Of a stretch of 64,000 nucleotides of DNA, positions 1 through 8,776 are shown piece by piece. The position numbers were made by a program, and so were the translations under genes. The notes under the pieces were generated by a model. That model was not told the origin of the DNA, made no database searches, and saw only the letters and a list, made by a program, of their open reading frames with translations. The stretch is taken from assembly GCA_039925965.1 (NCBI GenBank), contig JBDSXW010000094.1:62001-126000 (forward strand). Direction: 5' to 3'. Numbering within the stretch: position 1 is the stretch's first letter; each line of letters starts with the position of its first letter. The DNA is from JAZKFT01 sp039925965 (GTDB lineage: Bacteria > Bacteroidota > Bacteroidia > Chitinophagales > Chitinophagaceae).

Positions 1-165
1 GTATTTTTTTAATTTTGCCTTTTTCGTCAGCTATAACCATATAGCTGTTGAGAGCTTTAGTTTCAGCGATAATAGCCGTTGAAACTTTTTTTAATGCTTT
101 TTTGTTTTTTCCATCAACTCTGTATGAGTTTCGGAAAGGACTATATTTTTTTTAGTAACTCCCAT
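1..165 (-). pseudogene. Decayed antitoxin-like partner of the zeta toxin, cut by the window edge
   Basis: The start codon at 163-165 overlaps the end of the zeta toxin remnant. The frame closes after 24 residues at 91-93. Adding one base in the six-T tract at 98-103 (six A on the coding strand) would join it to an open frame reading ALKKVSTAIIAETKALNSY and on to the window edge. The restored product has the helix-then-short-strand look of the small partners found after zeta-type kinases in Bacteroidota. I infer a frameshifted antitoxin. A sequencing error in the homopolymer is the main alternative. The 3' end is outside the window. Confidence 0.4.
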
Positions 166-591
166 AATTCAAATTTATGAATGATTGGGTTTCTGTCCAA
201 TTCTCCTTCTGCAATTAGATTTGGCGGGGTATTATTATTTTGAAAAACTGCACAGTTGTTTGCCAGTTCAATGTATTCAAACAAATACCTGATACCTTAC
301 TACTTCGTAACCCAACAATTGTACCCTTTTTATTAACTGCAAATAGCTGCGGGTGGCTAATGTTGTTTCAATATCAAACGTTTCATTGGAGCGTAATCTG
401 ATTTCTATCTCTTCGAGCATTATCCTTCCGGCTCTCATTGCTACAGCTTCCGGGTTTTCAGGATTAAGTCCGGCTGCAATAATACCTGCATTGATAAAGA
501 TTTCCGTGTGAAATACTTCCGGCAGCAAGTATTTACTTGCCGTTGTTTTTCCAGCGCCATCGGGACCAGCAATAATATAGAGGGTTGGCAT
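141..591 (-). pseudogene. Zeta-toxin family kinase, internally deleted and frameshifted
   Basis: The first 104 codons (277-591) encode the N-terminal half of a zeta-toxin / UDP-GlcNAc kinase-like P-loop protein: GPDGAGKTT Walker A at residues 9-17, then AGRIMLEE and the ETTLATRSY motif. The frame stops at 277. Directly after it, in another frame (141 to about 286), lies the family's usual C-terminal end (NNNTPPNLIAEG, then a TAG at 141-143). About 50-70 middle residues normally between these parts are missing. The active-site NAD/E segment after the first strand reads NAGI here, so the catalytic Asp also seems lost. Seen: two frames and motif loss. Inference: an inactive toxin. Confidence 0.75.
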
Positions 592-626
592 TCGGTGATG
601 GGTTAGATAGTGAAAGTAACAAGAAA

Positions 627-2618
627 CTAATAACCAGCCAATTTCCTCACAGCCTCGTCCAGCCTGCTTTTGGCCATATATTGCCGTTCCAGTTCTATAC
701 TAAAAGGTATGGGCGTATCAAGGCTGCCACATCGCATTACCGGGGCATCCAGCAATTCAAAACAATGCTCGCTAATCCAGGCAGCTATTTCGCCACCAAA
801 GCCACCTGTTAAATTATCCTCATGTAAAATAAGCACTTTGCCGGTGGCTGCTACTGTCTTACGTATGGCTTCATAATCTAATGGGATTAATGTTCGCAGG
901 TCTATTATCTCCATGCTGATGTCGTTCATACTCGCGGCACAGTCGGTCGCCCAATACACGCCAGCACCATAAGTAATAATTGATATGTCTTTTCCCGTTT
1001 GTACTGTTCGTGCTTTCCCGATTTCGATTTCAAAATAAGTTTCCGGCACAGGTCCACTGATGCTTCGGTACAAGCCTTTATGTTCAAAAAACAGTATTGG
1101 ATTGGGGTCGTTGATCGCCGCAATCATCAGGCCCTTTGCATCAGCTGGTGTGGATGGGTATACAACCTTAAGCCCGGGTGTGTGCGTAAACCAGGCCTCA
1201 TTTGTTTGGCTATGAAATGGTCCTGCACCCATGCCGCCACCGCAGGGCATTCGGATCACTACGTCAGCATTTTGCCCCCAACGGTAATAAATTTTTGCGA
1301 GGTTATTAATAATTTGGTTGAAACCAACAGTAACAAAATCGCCGAACTGCATTTCCATTACGGTTTTAAAACCTTCCATGCTCATGCCCAGGCAAGCGCC
1401 AACGATTGCACTTTCGCACAACGGCGTATTGCGTACCCGTTGCTTTCCAAACTTTTCTACAAAACCCTCTGTTATTTTAAACGCACCTCCATATTCGGCG
1501 ATATCCTGGCCCATTAATACCAGGTTCGCATGTTGTTGCATACTCTGATCCAACGCTTGTTTAATTCCATCAATAAAGCGGAGGTTGTTTTCAATTTCAT
1601 CCTGACCTAATGACCACTGACTAATGACTAGTGACTTTGCTGGCATATACACATCCGCAACTTCTTCGGCCGTATCGGGTTTCATTTCCTTTGCTGCAAA
1701 CCCTTTGGCCAGTTCATCCTCAATATATTTTTTGATCCCAGCCTTTTTATCAGCAATCATGCTTTTATCCAGCAAGCCAGCTTCCAGCAAATAGGTTTCA
1801 AAATTTTCAACCGGGTCTTTTTTCTTCCATTCGTCAAAAAGGTGTTGCGGTACATATTTTGTTCCACTTGCTTCCTCGTGCCCCCGCATGCGAAATGTCA
1901 TGCATTCTACCAGGTAGGGCTTTTGATTTTCGATGCAGTAATTACGGACGCCTTTGATGGTATCCAATACGGTGAGTATATTATTTCCATCTACCTGGAT
2001 GCCTTCCATTCCGTAGCCTTTGGCCTTGTCTACCAGGCTTTCGCAGCGGTATTGCTCATCGGTGGGCGTGCTTAGACCATAGCCGTTATTTTCTATAACA
2101 AAAATGACCGGCAAATCCCAAACCGCTGCCACATTCAGTGCCTCATGAAAGTCGCCTTCACTGGTGCCGCCATCGCCACTGAAAGCCACACTCACTTTTT
2201 GCTCATTGCAAAGCTTATAGGCCAGCGCGACACCGTCTGCAAGGGCCAGCTGCGGACCCAGGTGTGAGATCATACCGCAGATATGGTGTTCCCGGGCGCC
2301 AAAATGAAAACTCCGCTCACGCCCCTTGCTATAGCCGTCTTTATTGCCCTGCCATTGCATAAAAAGCTTTGACAGCGGCATATTCCTTCCGGTAAAAACG
2401 CCCAGGTTCCTGTGGAGTGGCATGATCCATTCGTCCATTTCCAATGCTTGTACAACGCCTACCGAAATGGACTCCTGGCCAATGCCGCTAAACCATTTGG
2501 ATATTTTTCCCTGCCGCAACAAAACAAGCATTTTTTCCTCGATCATTCGTGGTAATAACAGGTGATGGTACAAATCGATCAACGTTTCGTCGGTAAATTT
2601 CTTACGATCGTATAGCAT
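627..2618 (-). CDS. Fused alpha/beta E1 of a 2-oxoacid dehydrogenase (branched-chain or pyruvate type)
   Basis: This 663-residue protein joins the E1 alpha and beta subunits of a thiamine-diphosphate 2-oxoacid dehydrogenase in one chain. The alpha half (about residues 1-320) holds the ThDP motif, SGDGGTSEGDFHEALN followed by ENNGYG. The beta half (about 345-663) starts at FIDGIKQALDQSM and includes the transketolase pyrimidine and C-terminal domains. The complex decarboxylates a 2-oxoacid and passes the acyl group to a lipoyl E2. Fused E1 of this kind is common in Bacteroidota. Substrate choice (branched-chain oxoacids more likely than pyruvate) cannot be settled by reading. No E2 or E3 gene is next to it. 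The linker contains a heptad repeat (1603-1638), noted separately. Confidence 0.9.
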   Translation of the reverse strand: MLYDRKKFTDETLIDLYHHLLLPRMIEEKMLVLLRQGKISKWFSGIGQESISVGVVQALEMDEWIMPLHRNLGVFTGRNMPLSKLFMQWQGNKDGYSKGRERSFHFGAREHHICGMISHLGPQLALADGVALAYKLCNEQKVSVAFSGDGGTSEGDFHEALNVAAVWDLPVIFVIENNGYGLSTPTDEQYRCESLVDKAKGYGMEGIQVDGNNILTVLDTIKGVRNYCIENQKPYLVECMTFRMRGHEEASGTKYVPQHLFDEWKKKDPVENFETYLLEAGLLDKSMIADKKAGIKKYIEDELAKGFAAKEMKPDTAEEVADVYMPAKSLVISQWSLGQDEIENNLRFIDGIKQALDQSMQQHANLVLMGQDIAEYGGAFKITEGFVEKFGKQRVRNTPLCESAIVGACLGMSMEGFKTVMEMQFGDFVTVGFNQIINNLAKIYYRWGQNADVVIRMPCGGGMGAGPFHSQTNEAWFTHTPGLKVVYPSTPADAKGLMIAAINDPNPILFFEHKGLYRSISGPVPETYFEIEIGKARTVQTGKDISIITYGAGVYWATDCAASMNDISMEIIDLRTLIPLDYEAIRKTVAATGKVLILHEDNLTGGFGGEIAAWISEHCFELLDAPVMRCGSLDTPIPFSIELERQYMAKSRLDEAVRKLAGY
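1603..1638. repeat. Heptad repeat array inside the E1 linker
   Basis: Five consecutive units on the + strand read TGACCTAA, TGACCAC, TGACTAA, TGACTAG and TGACTTT. All have seven bases except the first, which has eight. The array lies in frame in the - strand E1 gene and encodes about residues 327-338 (KSLVISQWSLGQ) between the alpha and beta halves. The same TGAC-based words recur in gaps near 30426, 40612, 61831 and 62930. Confidence 0.7.
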
Positions 2619-2629
2619 GGCAGGAAGAA

Positions 2630-2668
2630 AATGTGGAAATGTGAAAGTATGGAAATGTGGGAATGTGG
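2630..2668. repeat. AAATGTGG-type short-period repeat
   Basis: Between copA and the E1 gene the + strand repeats the words AATGTGG, AATGTG, AGTATGG, AATGTGG and AATGTGG in succession. It fills about half of the 80-bp gap. No gene or terminator was recognised here. Confidence 0.6.
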
Positions 2669-2698
2669 CGCTGAGTACCGTCTCTTTTTCCCGCAGTC

Positions 2699-4834
2699 TT
2701 ACTTTAATTTTTTTATTCCCAACCAGAGGCTGTTCAAAGCCAGCACACCATCGCTTCCACCCATTATCAGCGCGCCCATTGCGGGATGCAAATAGCCCAA
2801 AGCTGCCACAGGTATGGCGACAATATTATAGGCAAAGGCCCAGAACAAATTAGATTTGACGGTATTGTATGTTGCTTTGCCCAGCATCATTGCGGTTGGC
2901 AGTTTTGTAAGGCCGTTATTGGTCAGCACAACTGAAGCACTTTGAATAGCGAGTTGTGATGCTGCCGACAGCGAAATGCTAATGGTAGCCTTTGCAAGCG
3001 CAGGTGCGTCGTTAATGCCATCGCCGACCATGATGGTTGGGGCAATTGAACACAGCCTTTCGATATGCTGTAGTTTCTGTTGTGGTGATTGCTCAGTAAA
3101 CATTTCGTCAATACCCAGCAATTGCACTACAGGCTTACATTTTGCTGCTGAATCACCGCTCAATAATATCGTCTTCAAGCCTTGCTTTTGGCAAAAAGCA
3201 ACGATTGCTTTTGCTTCGGGCCTTATCTCATCTTCAATATCGATCCACCCTATGAGCCCGCCATTTTTACTGAGGTACAAATGGTGGCTTTTATCAGTGA
3301 TTAGGTCACTGATTTTATGGGAACCTAACAGGTACACTGTTCCTTCGATGTCTGTGCCGCGCACACCCATGCCTTTAATCTCTTCCGTCTTTTTCCATTT
3401 TACTGTATCAGTTTGTTTCCAGGCCTCATTGATGCTTTTTGCAATCGGATGGCTGCTCGTGCGTTCTAACGAATAAACAATTTTTCTAAATTCTTCTTCG
3501 CTGACTCCTGTGGCCTGGAACGCCGCAACGCGAAAATTACCCGTGGTAAGTGTCCCCGTTTTATCAAACACAATTTGACTGATGGTCCGGAATAATTCCA
3601 TACTTCCAGGCTGTGTGTACAAAATGCCATGGTGTGCAGCCCGCCCCAAACCTACTGCCAGAGCGGCAGGTGTGGCAAGTCCCATGGCACAGGGGCAGGA
3701 TATCACTAACACTGCGATCGCACGCATGAGACTTTCGCCAAATGTATGGCTACCAATTACTATATTTAATACCAGGGTCAGCGACGCGATGATTAAAACT
3801 GCCGGCACAAAAATACCGCTGATCTTATCGGCCAGTTGCTGCACCGGAGGCTTGTGCATTTGGGCATCCTGCATCAGCTGCACGATGCCATTCATTACAG
3901 TTTCCTTACCTACTGCGCTTATATAACACTTCGCATTTCCACTGGCCAGCACACTTCCTCCAATCAAAATATCGCCCTGCTTTTTATGTACAGGCAGGCT
4001 TTCGCCGGTAATGATGGCTTCATTCACTTCTACGTCGCCGGTGAGTATCTTACAATCCATGGGAACTTCTTCCCCGGTTTTTATCAATACCAGGTCGCCC
4101 ACTTTGAGGTCAGAGTTTTCAATTGGGAACAGGTGCTCATTATGTTCCTGATCATAGGCAATCATGTTCGCCATTACCTTATGTTTCCTTGTCAACTCTT
4201 TTATTTGCTGCTGTGTTTTCTCTATACTAACATGCTCCAGCCAGTTACCGAAAAACACTATCGTGATAATAGCTGCCGCTGTTTCGAAAAATAGAAATTC
4301 GGGCCTGTTTGTCAATAACCCAACCAGGCTGTAAGCAAAAGCCGCAATAGCACCGATTGCAATCAGCACGTTCATATGAAAGATCCCTTTTACCAGGTTC
4401 TTCCAGGCACTCACGCCAAAATAATTCAAGCCTACGGCAAAAACGGGCAGGGTGAGGGCCAACTGCACGTATCCATTATGCAACCAATGAAAGGGTAGCC
4501 ACATATGCGATATCAGCACCAAAGTGAATGGCAGGCAGATCAGGAATCGCAGCAAGTGCTTGTTCATCACCTGTGCTTCGTCATGGCTATGATTATGTCC
4601 ATGATCAGCGTGCCTTTCTGTTGTCTGCTCCAGGCCGACTTTATAACCCAACCCTTCCACATTTTTTGCTGCTGTATCCACAGCGCCATTCAATTCCACT
4701 GTTTCAAAACTCACATCCCCGCTTATATGGTTCACCTTGATATTAGACATGCCCTGTTTCTGGAGGCTCTTTGTAATCGCCGCCGAACAGCTTGCACAGT
4801 CCATGCCACTCACTTTCCATTTCACTTGTTCCAT
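2699..4834 (-). CDS. copA: Copper-translocating P1B-type ATPase
   Basis: This 711-residue inner-membrane pump most likely exports Cu(I). An N-terminal heavy-metal-associated domain carries GMDCASC at residues 10-16. A His-rich stretch (HADHGHNHSHDE, about 75-86) precedes the first membrane helices. The transmembrane CPC metal site is near residue 380 (SCPCAMGLATP), the phosphorylation motif DKTGT near 422, the SSHP motif near 460 and GDGINDAP near 604. These define the P1B family, and CPC fits Cu(I)/Ag(I). No copper chaperone or CueR-type regulator lies beside it. The gap to divergent recQ is 125 bp and should hold both promoters. Confidence 0.93.
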   Translation of the reverse strand: MEQVKWKVSGMDCASCSAAITKSLQKQGMSNIKVNHISGDVSFETVELNGAVDTAAKNVEGLGYKVGLEQTTERHADHGHNHSHDEAQVMNKHLLRFLICLPFTLVLISHMWLPFHWLHNGYVQLALTLPVFAVGLNYFGVSAWKNLVKGIFHMNVLIAIGAIAAFAYSLVGLLTNRPEFLFFETAAAIITIVFFGNWLEHVSIEKTQQQIKELTRKHKVMANMIAYDQEHNEHLFPIENSDLKVGDLVLIKTGEEVPMDCKILTGDVEVNEAIITGESLPVHKKQGDILIGGSVLASGNAKCYISAVGKETVMNGIVQLMQDAQMHKPPVQQLADKISGIFVPAVLIIASLTLVLNIVIGSHTFGESLMRAIAVLVISCPCAMGLATPAALAVGLGRAAHHGILYTQPGSMELFRTISQIVFDKTGTLTTGNFRVAAFQATGVSEEEFRKIVYSLERTSSHPIAKSINEAWKQTDTVKWKKTEEIKGMGVRGTDIEGTVYLLGSHKISDLITDKSHHLYLSKNGGLIGWIDIEDEIRPEAKAIVAFCQKQGLKTILLSGDSAAKCKPVVQLLGIDEMFTEQSPQQKLQHIERLCSIAPTIMVGDGINDAPALAKATISISLSAASQLAIQSASVVLTNNGLTKLPTAMMLGKATYNTVKSNLFWAFAYNIVAIPVAALGYLHPAMGALIMGGSDGVLALNSLWLGIKKLK

Positions 4835-4959
4835 CCTGCAAAATTACATAAGCCCGGTAAGCTACTGGTTTCGTTCAGGGGAAATATGTTTGCAACGCGG
4901 TTGTGGTAATGTTCTGTTTTACTAAGGCCTATATTCGTAATCAACATCTACGGGAGTAA

Positions 4960-6864
4960 TTGGCATTGATCAACGACATATTACAGCAACACTTCGGTTT
5001 TTCCACTTTCAGGCCACAGCAGGAGGAGATTATTAACCATGTGCTGGCTGGGAAAGATACCCTTGCGTTACTTCCTACAGGTGGTGGCAAATCTTTATGC
5101 TACCAGGTTCCCGCATTGGCTAAAGACGGGCTTTGCCTCGTCATCAGCCCACTGATCGCCCTCATGAAAGACCAGGTGGATCACCTGCGACGGAAAAACA
5201 TCACAGCTTTCTCAATTCACAGCGGCCTCAGCTTCGCAGAAGTAAAACAGACGCTAAAGGCGGCCGGCGAAAGCAATTGCAAATTTTTATATGTCTCTCC
5301 GGAAAGACTACAAACGACCGTTTTTAAAGAATGGCTTCCTTCACTTGATGTCAATATCATTGCAGTTGATGAAGCGCACTGTATCAGTCAGTGGGGCTAC
5401 GATTTCCGGCCGCCTTACCTGAGAATTGCAGAGCTTAGACGGCTGCTTCCCGGTGTACCCATTCTGGCATTAACGGCATCAGCCACGCGAGATGTACAGC
5501 AGGACATTTGTGATAAACTGCAATTCAAACAGCATCATATATTTCGACAGTCGTTTGCCAAACCCAATTTATCCTTCAGTGCATTTCAACTCCCAAGCAA
5601 ATATAATAAGCTGAAGGAAATTCTCAGGACTGTGCCTGGCAGTGCCCTGGTATATTGCAAAAACAGGCGGCGTACGAAAGATATTGCTGGTTTATTAGCA
5701 GCAGATGGTATCGTGGCTTCCTATTATCATGCAGGCCTTTCCACCGATGAACGTACACAAAGACAGCAGGATTGGATCGATAATAAAACGAGGGTCATGG
5801 TTTGCACCAACGCTTTCGGCATGGGTATAGATAAGCCCGACGTACGAACGGTGGTACATATGGACACTCCCGAAAGCCAGGAAAATTATTACCAGGAAGC
5901 AGGCAGGGCAGGCAGGGACGGCAAGCGGGCTTATGCAGTTCTCATTTACAGCGCTGCAGAGCTGGATGATATGGAACAGATGCCGGATCAAAAGTATCCA
6001 GCACTGGCGGACATCCGGTTGGTGTACCAGTCACTTGGAAACTACCTGCAGATTCCTGAAGGAATCGGAGAAGGCCAGTACTATGATTTTGACATCCGGG
6101 AGTTTACAGAGCGCTGGAAATTAGATATCTTACAAGTAGTTAATATTATGAAGACCCTTGAGCAGGCTGGTTATATAGCATTCCAGGAAAATGTGTTTAC
6201 TCCCTCCAAAGCAGGTTTTATTTGTAGTACAGAGTGGCTCCATGAATTTGCGGAAAGACATCCGGATCTTGATGCCATTGTGAAGTGCCTGCTGCGAAAT
6301 TATGATGGCATTTTTACCAATATTGTTTCTATTAACGAAGCGATCATTGGTAAAATAACCAGGCAGCCGATTGCAGAAATAAACCGGCAACTCGGGCTAC
6401 TACACAAGAATCGTATTATCAATTATACCCCTAAGAAAGACGCACCGCAAGTTTACTTTATCTATAATCGCGTTGGAAAAGATGAAGTGGTGATCGACCA
6501 TAAACAGTACCAAAGGCGAAGGCAGCAGTACGAAGAGCGCCTGCAGGCAATCATAAACTACGCTGGCAACAATGCCCGCTGCCGTAGCGAAATACTTCGC
6601 AGGTATTTTGGCGAAAAAGAAACAGAACCTTGTGGCATTTGCGATGTCTGCCTTAGCAAAAAAGCTTCTGCGATTACCAGCAAGGAACTAGAGCCCGTGA
6701 TTACAAAATTGAAAGTGATTCTTCAAAGCCCACTTAAACTACCTGAAATCAGGCCACTGCTTCCCGGAACCGGTAAGGCGGTGATTGAAAAAGCCATTGA
6801 CTTTTTGATTGCTGAACAGCTTGCCAGCTACGATTTACAGGGCAGGGTTTTTCTTAAAAAATAA
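4960..6864 (+). CDS. recQ: ATP-dependent DNA helicase RecQ
   Basis: A 634-residue 3'-5' superfamily 2 helicase for recombination and fork repair. Visible parts are the Walker A motif PTGGGKS at residues 39-45, VDEAHCISQWGYDFRP with the DEAH box at 137-140, motif VI (QEAGRAGRDG), and the RecQ zinc site with Cys near 541 and CGICDVC near 558-564, followed by a winged-helix region. The chain ends soon after, so the usual HRDC domain seems absent or very divergent. The start is a TTG at 4960 preceded by GGGAG; no ATG fits the N-terminus. Confidence 0.93.
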   Translation: MALINDILQQHFGFSTFRPQQEEIINHVLAGKDTLALLPTGGGKSLCYQVPALAKDGLCLVISPLIALMKDQVDHLRRKNITAFSIHSGLSFAEVKQTLKAAGESNCKFLYVSPERLQTTVFKEWLPSLDVNIIAVDEAHCISQWGYDFRPPYLRIAELRRLLPGVPILALTASATRDVQQDICDKLQFKQHHIFRQSFAKPNLSFSAFQLPSKYNKLKEILRTVPGSALVYCKNRRRTKDIAGLLAADGIVASYYHAGLSTDERTQRQQDWIDNKTRVMVCTNAFGMGIDKPDVRTVVHMDTPESQENYYQEAGRAGRDGKRAYAVLIYSAAELDDMEQMPDQKYPALADIRLVYQSLGNYLQIPEGIGEGQYYDFDIREFTERWKLDILQVVNIMKTLEQAGYIAFQENVFTPSKAGFICSTEWLHEFAERHPDLDAIVKCLLRNYDGIFTNIVSINEAIIGKITRQPIAEINRQLGLLHKNRIINYTPKKDAPQVYFIYNRVGKDEVVIDHKQYQRRRQQYEERLQAIINYAGNNARCRSEILRRYFGEKETEPCGICDVCLSKKASAITSKELEPVITKLKVILQSPLKLPEIRPLLPGTGKAVIEKAIDFLIAEQLASYDLQGRVFLKK

Positions 6865-7020
6865 AGTGGCGGTATACCTAAAAAATGAGTTCCTTAAGAC
6901 TAAGGTTACATCTATTCATTTAATATATTAAATATTAATTATTTTTCCGCAATTCTTTTTCGGATAAAAGACAAGGATGGGTTTATAAATTAATTAAATT
7001 TGTCTTATGTATAGGTCGTT

Positions 7021-8568
7021 TTAAAACCAGCTTTTCGTCTTACTGTTGCTCCTGCCTCCCAATCCCAGTGCACCCAGAAGGCTACGAGTAATGATATTGG
7101 CGGCAGTTCGTAATGTGCTTTTGACGACGCTGTTGTCCAACACTTTTTCGACAGCACTTGGTTCTTCTTTTTCGTGCTTCTGTACTTTAGTTTCTTCTGT
7201 TTTTTTAGCTGCCTCTTCTATTTTGGCATTCAGCATTTCGTAGGCGCTTTCGCTGTCTATAACCTCGTTGTATTTGCTTGCGATTTTGGATTGCCGGGTG
7301 AGCGTGGTTACTTCAACGTCTGAAAGCACATCCATACGACTTCGGGGGCTACACATCATACAGTGTACAAGCGGTGTCGGGATACCTTTTTCGTTCAGCA
7401 GTGTCACCATAGCTTCGCCAATACCCATTTGGGTAATAAGTTCATCCGTTTGGTAAAATACTGTTTCAGGATAGTTCTCTGCTGTTTGCTTAATCACTTT
7501 CCTATCGGCAGCTGTGAATGCTCGAAGGGCGTGTTGAATCTTCATGCCAAGTTGCCCTAAGACACTGGCCGGTACATCCATCGGGTTTTGTGTGCAGAAA
7601 AAAATGCCAATTCCCTTACTGCGTATCAGTTTGATGACGGTTTCAATCTGGTCCAGCAATGCCTGGCTGGCTTCGTTAAAGATAAGGTGGGCTTCATCAA
7701 TAAACAGTACCAGTTTTGGTTTGTCCATATCACCTTCTTCTGGACAGGTTGCGTATAATTCTGCCAGCATTTGTAACATAAAGCTGCTAAAAAGTTTGGG
7801 CTTGTCCTGCATATCCATCAGCCGTAAAATGCTCACCATGCCGCGGCCATCGTTGCTGATTCGCATGAGATCATCTACTTCAAAACTTTTCTCACCAAAA
7901 AACACATCAGCGCCCTGCTGTTGCAGCTCGATCACTTTCCTCAGGATGGTTCCACTAGTCGTCGTACTGATCTTCCCATAGATTTTTTCAATCTCAGTCT
8001 TGCCTTCATCTGACGCAAACTGAAGCACTTTAATAAAGTCTTTGAGATCCAATATGGGAAGTTTGTTGTCGTCGCAATACTTAAACATCATTGCCACAAA
8101 TCCTTGTTGAGTATCGTTTAAGCCTAAAACCTTACTTAACAGGATAGGGCCAAATTCACTAACGGTGGCCCGCAACTGTACGCCTTCCAGTGTAGCTCCC
8201 AACTTCAAAAGTTCCACCGGGAAGGCTGATGCCTGCCAGTTGACATTTAGTTTCTGGCAGCGGTCTGCAATTTTATCATTCATTGTGCCCGGCTCCGCGA
8301 TTCCACTAAAATCCCCTTTGATATCCATAACAACCACTGGCACGCTGGCATCGCTCAGTGCCTCTGTGATCATCTGTAAGGTTTTGGTTTTACCGGTGCC
8401 TGTGGCACCCGCCACCAGGCCATGCCTGTTCATCGTCTTCAAGGGCAAGTTAACGCCGGCCCCACTAACAACCGAGCCGTCAAGCATCCCGCCTCCCAGC
8501 TTTATAAATTCCCCCTTGAATGTATAGCCACTGTTTACGACCTCCAAAAATTTTTCTGTATCAGGCAT
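7021..8568 (-). CDS. HerA-like ATPase, DUF853 / YjgR family
   Basis: This 515-residue P-loop ATPase belongs to the HerA/FtsK-like fold. Walker A is GATGTGKTKTLQ (about residues 53-64) and Walker B is VLFIDEAHLIFNEA (about 285-298), followed by FFCTQNPMDVP, the family's sensor-like region. The C-terminal 90 residues are charged and low in complexity. YjgR-type proteins are widespread and their role is poorly known; DNA processing or protein remodelling are both possible. It is a single gene with no nuclease (NurA) partner nearby. Confidence 0.85.
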   Translation of the reverse strand: MPDTEKFLEVVNSGYTFKGEFIKLGGGMLDGSVVSGAGVNLPLKTMNRHGLVAGATGTGKTKTLQMITEALSDASVPVVVMDIKGDFSGIAEPGTMNDKIADRCQKLNVNWQASAFPVELLKLGATLEGVQLRATVSEFGPILLSKVLGLNDTQQGFVAMMFKYCDDNKLPILDLKDFIKVLQFASDEGKTEIEKIYGKISTTTSGTILRKVIELQQQGADVFFGEKSFEVDDLMRISNDGRGMVSILRLMDMQDKPKLFSSFMLQMLAELYATCPEEGDMDKPKLVLFIDEAHLIFNEASQALLDQIETVIKLIRSKGIGIFFCTQNPMDVPASVLGQLGMKIQHALRAFTAADRKVIKQTAENYPETVFYQTDELITQMGIGEAMVTLLNEKGIPTPLVHCMMCSPRSRMDVLSDVEVTTLTRQSKIASKYNEVIDSESAYEMLNAKIEEAAKKTEETKVQKHEKEEPSAVEKVLDNSVVKSTLRTAANIITRSLLGALGLGGRSNSKTKSWF

Positions 8569-8722
8569 AGCAAATTTTTATGATAGCGAAAGTTACAGTT
8601 CTGAGGGATAAACCGCATTTTATTTTACTGCTTTTCACGGCTGTATTTACGAAAACGGAGAAAATAGCTTTGTAAAGAAGGAGTGTTGGGGGCGCGTCAG
8701 GGAATATCCTCCCTCGTAACGC

Positions 8723-8746
8723 AAAAAATCCGGCCTAATTTCGGAT
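8723..8746 (-). terminator. Probable intrinsic terminator after mnmG
   Basis: Read on the - strand, ATCCG and CGGAT (8742-8746 and 8728-8732) form a 5-bp stem with a 9-base loop, followed by a T run (8723-8728). It lies about 30 bp past the mnmG stop codon. The stem is short, so this is moderate evidence. Confidence 0.5.
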
Positions 8747-8776
8747 ACTCTGTAAAATTCATTGATTTTCAATCAG

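Noticed and set aside
8645..8776. A TAGCTTTG -7 box at 8665-8672 followed by GGAG and a GTG-started frame
   Set aside because: The frame overlaps the 3' end of mnmG on the other strand, has no family features, and no -33 box fits. The match may be chance.
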